DNA from: Mucilaginibacter roseus
Lineage (GTDB): Bacteria > Bacteroidota > Bacteroidia > Sphingobacteriales > Sphingobacteriaceae
DNA: 64,000 nucleotides
NCBI RefSeq assembly: GCF_021215455.1
Contig: NZ_JAJPWV010000006.1
Location: 124,001 to 188,000, forward strand
Direction: 5' to 3'
Part shown: positions 63,915 through 64,000 of the stretch, one piece after another
Numbering within the stretch: the first letter of the stretch is position 1
Layout: each line of letters opens with the position of its first letter
The notes under the pieces: generated by a model
Told to the model about the DNA's origin: nothing
What the model saw: the letters and a program-made list of their open reading frames with translations, nothing else
Database searches by the model: none
Made by a program: the position numbers and the translations under genes

Positions 63915-64000
63915 AAAACCTGTTTCTGTATTTTGGTTCCGCCGCGATTTGCGTTTGGATGATAATGCCGGCTTTTACCGCGCGCTTAAGAGTAAAAATC
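63904..64000 (+). CDS. Deoxyribodipyrimidine photolyase/cryptochrome family, 5' part
   Basis: From the ATG at 63904, 32 codons run into the window edge. The sequence VSVFWFRRDLRLDDNAGFYRAL is the start of the photolyase N-terminal alpha/beta domain (typical FRRDLRLxDN). The enzyme repairs UV-induced pyrimidine dimers with light, or acts as a light sensor. It overlaps the previous gene by 11 nt and is cotranscribed with it. Confidence 0.88.
   Translation, partial: MADKKPVSVFWFRRDLRLDDNAGFYRALKSKN

Overview
The window looks like a chromosomal segment of a Bacteroidota bacterium, most likely family Sphingobacteriaceae (Mucilaginibacter/Pedobacter-like). This rests on the alternative complex III–cytochrome oxidase supercluster, the type IX secretion/gliding genes gldKLMN plus an SprE/PorW-like TPR lipoprotein, an F-type ATP synthase operon lacking beta and epsilon genes, and many promoters with the Bacteroidota -7 element TAnnTTTG. 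No rRNA, tRNA, IS element, prophage or CRISPR array was seen. Genus assignment is inference.

Layout. 1-1.4 kb: the start of a minus-strand exported protein and a deoxyhypusine-synthase-like gene. 1.5-18.3 kb: one long respiratory operon, actABCDEF (quinol:cytochrome c oxidoreductase), ctaC and ctaD, a strong hairpin, then ctaA and ctaB (haem A synthesis), two subunit III genes, subunit IV, a Sco-like protein, a DUF420/CtaM-like protein and a small CxxC membrane protein. 18.3-22 kb: DUF2461, an OmpA-like lipoprotein, DUF4286 and a TPR protein. 22.1-26.4 kb: a lipoprotein of the S9 peptidase fold whose catalytic Ser and His are replaced, in an apparent operon with a histidine kinase and a response regulator. 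26.4-33.2 kb (minus strand): gldK-gldL-gldM-gldN, preceded by a uroporphyrinogen-III synthase gene and a DUF4271 gene. 33.2-38.7 kb: hemW, a fasciclin protein, two tandem JmjC-type cupins, two small minus-strand genes and a PfkB kinase. 38.8-44.4 kb: a VWA protein and an AAA ATPase, a membrane metallophosphoesterase, a UbiA-like protein and a methyltransferase. 44.4-45.4 kb: a repeat-bearing spacer and an AT-rich orphan gene. 45.4-52.4 kb (minus): uvrC, PBP1A, sprE/porW-like. 52.5-58.4 kb: the ATP synthase operon atpZ-(membrane protein)-atpB-E-F-H-A-G. 58.5-64 kb: DUF4349 lipoprotein, a membrane glycosyltransferase, a 64-aa membrane protein, two SDR-type oxidoreductases and the start of a photolyase.

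Much of the window is energy metabolism: electrons pass from quinol through Act to the A1-type aa3 oxidase, and the resulting proton gradient drives the ATP synthase encoded further along. The gld and sprE genes form part of the outer-membrane secretion/gliding machine. The least explained features are the S9 pseudo-peptidase joined to a two-component system, promoter elements lying exactly 4 nt before start codons (predicted leaderless mRNAs), the Sco homologue without its copper-binding His, the EF-hand-like loop in the DUF420 protein, and heptamer repeats inside the atp operon.
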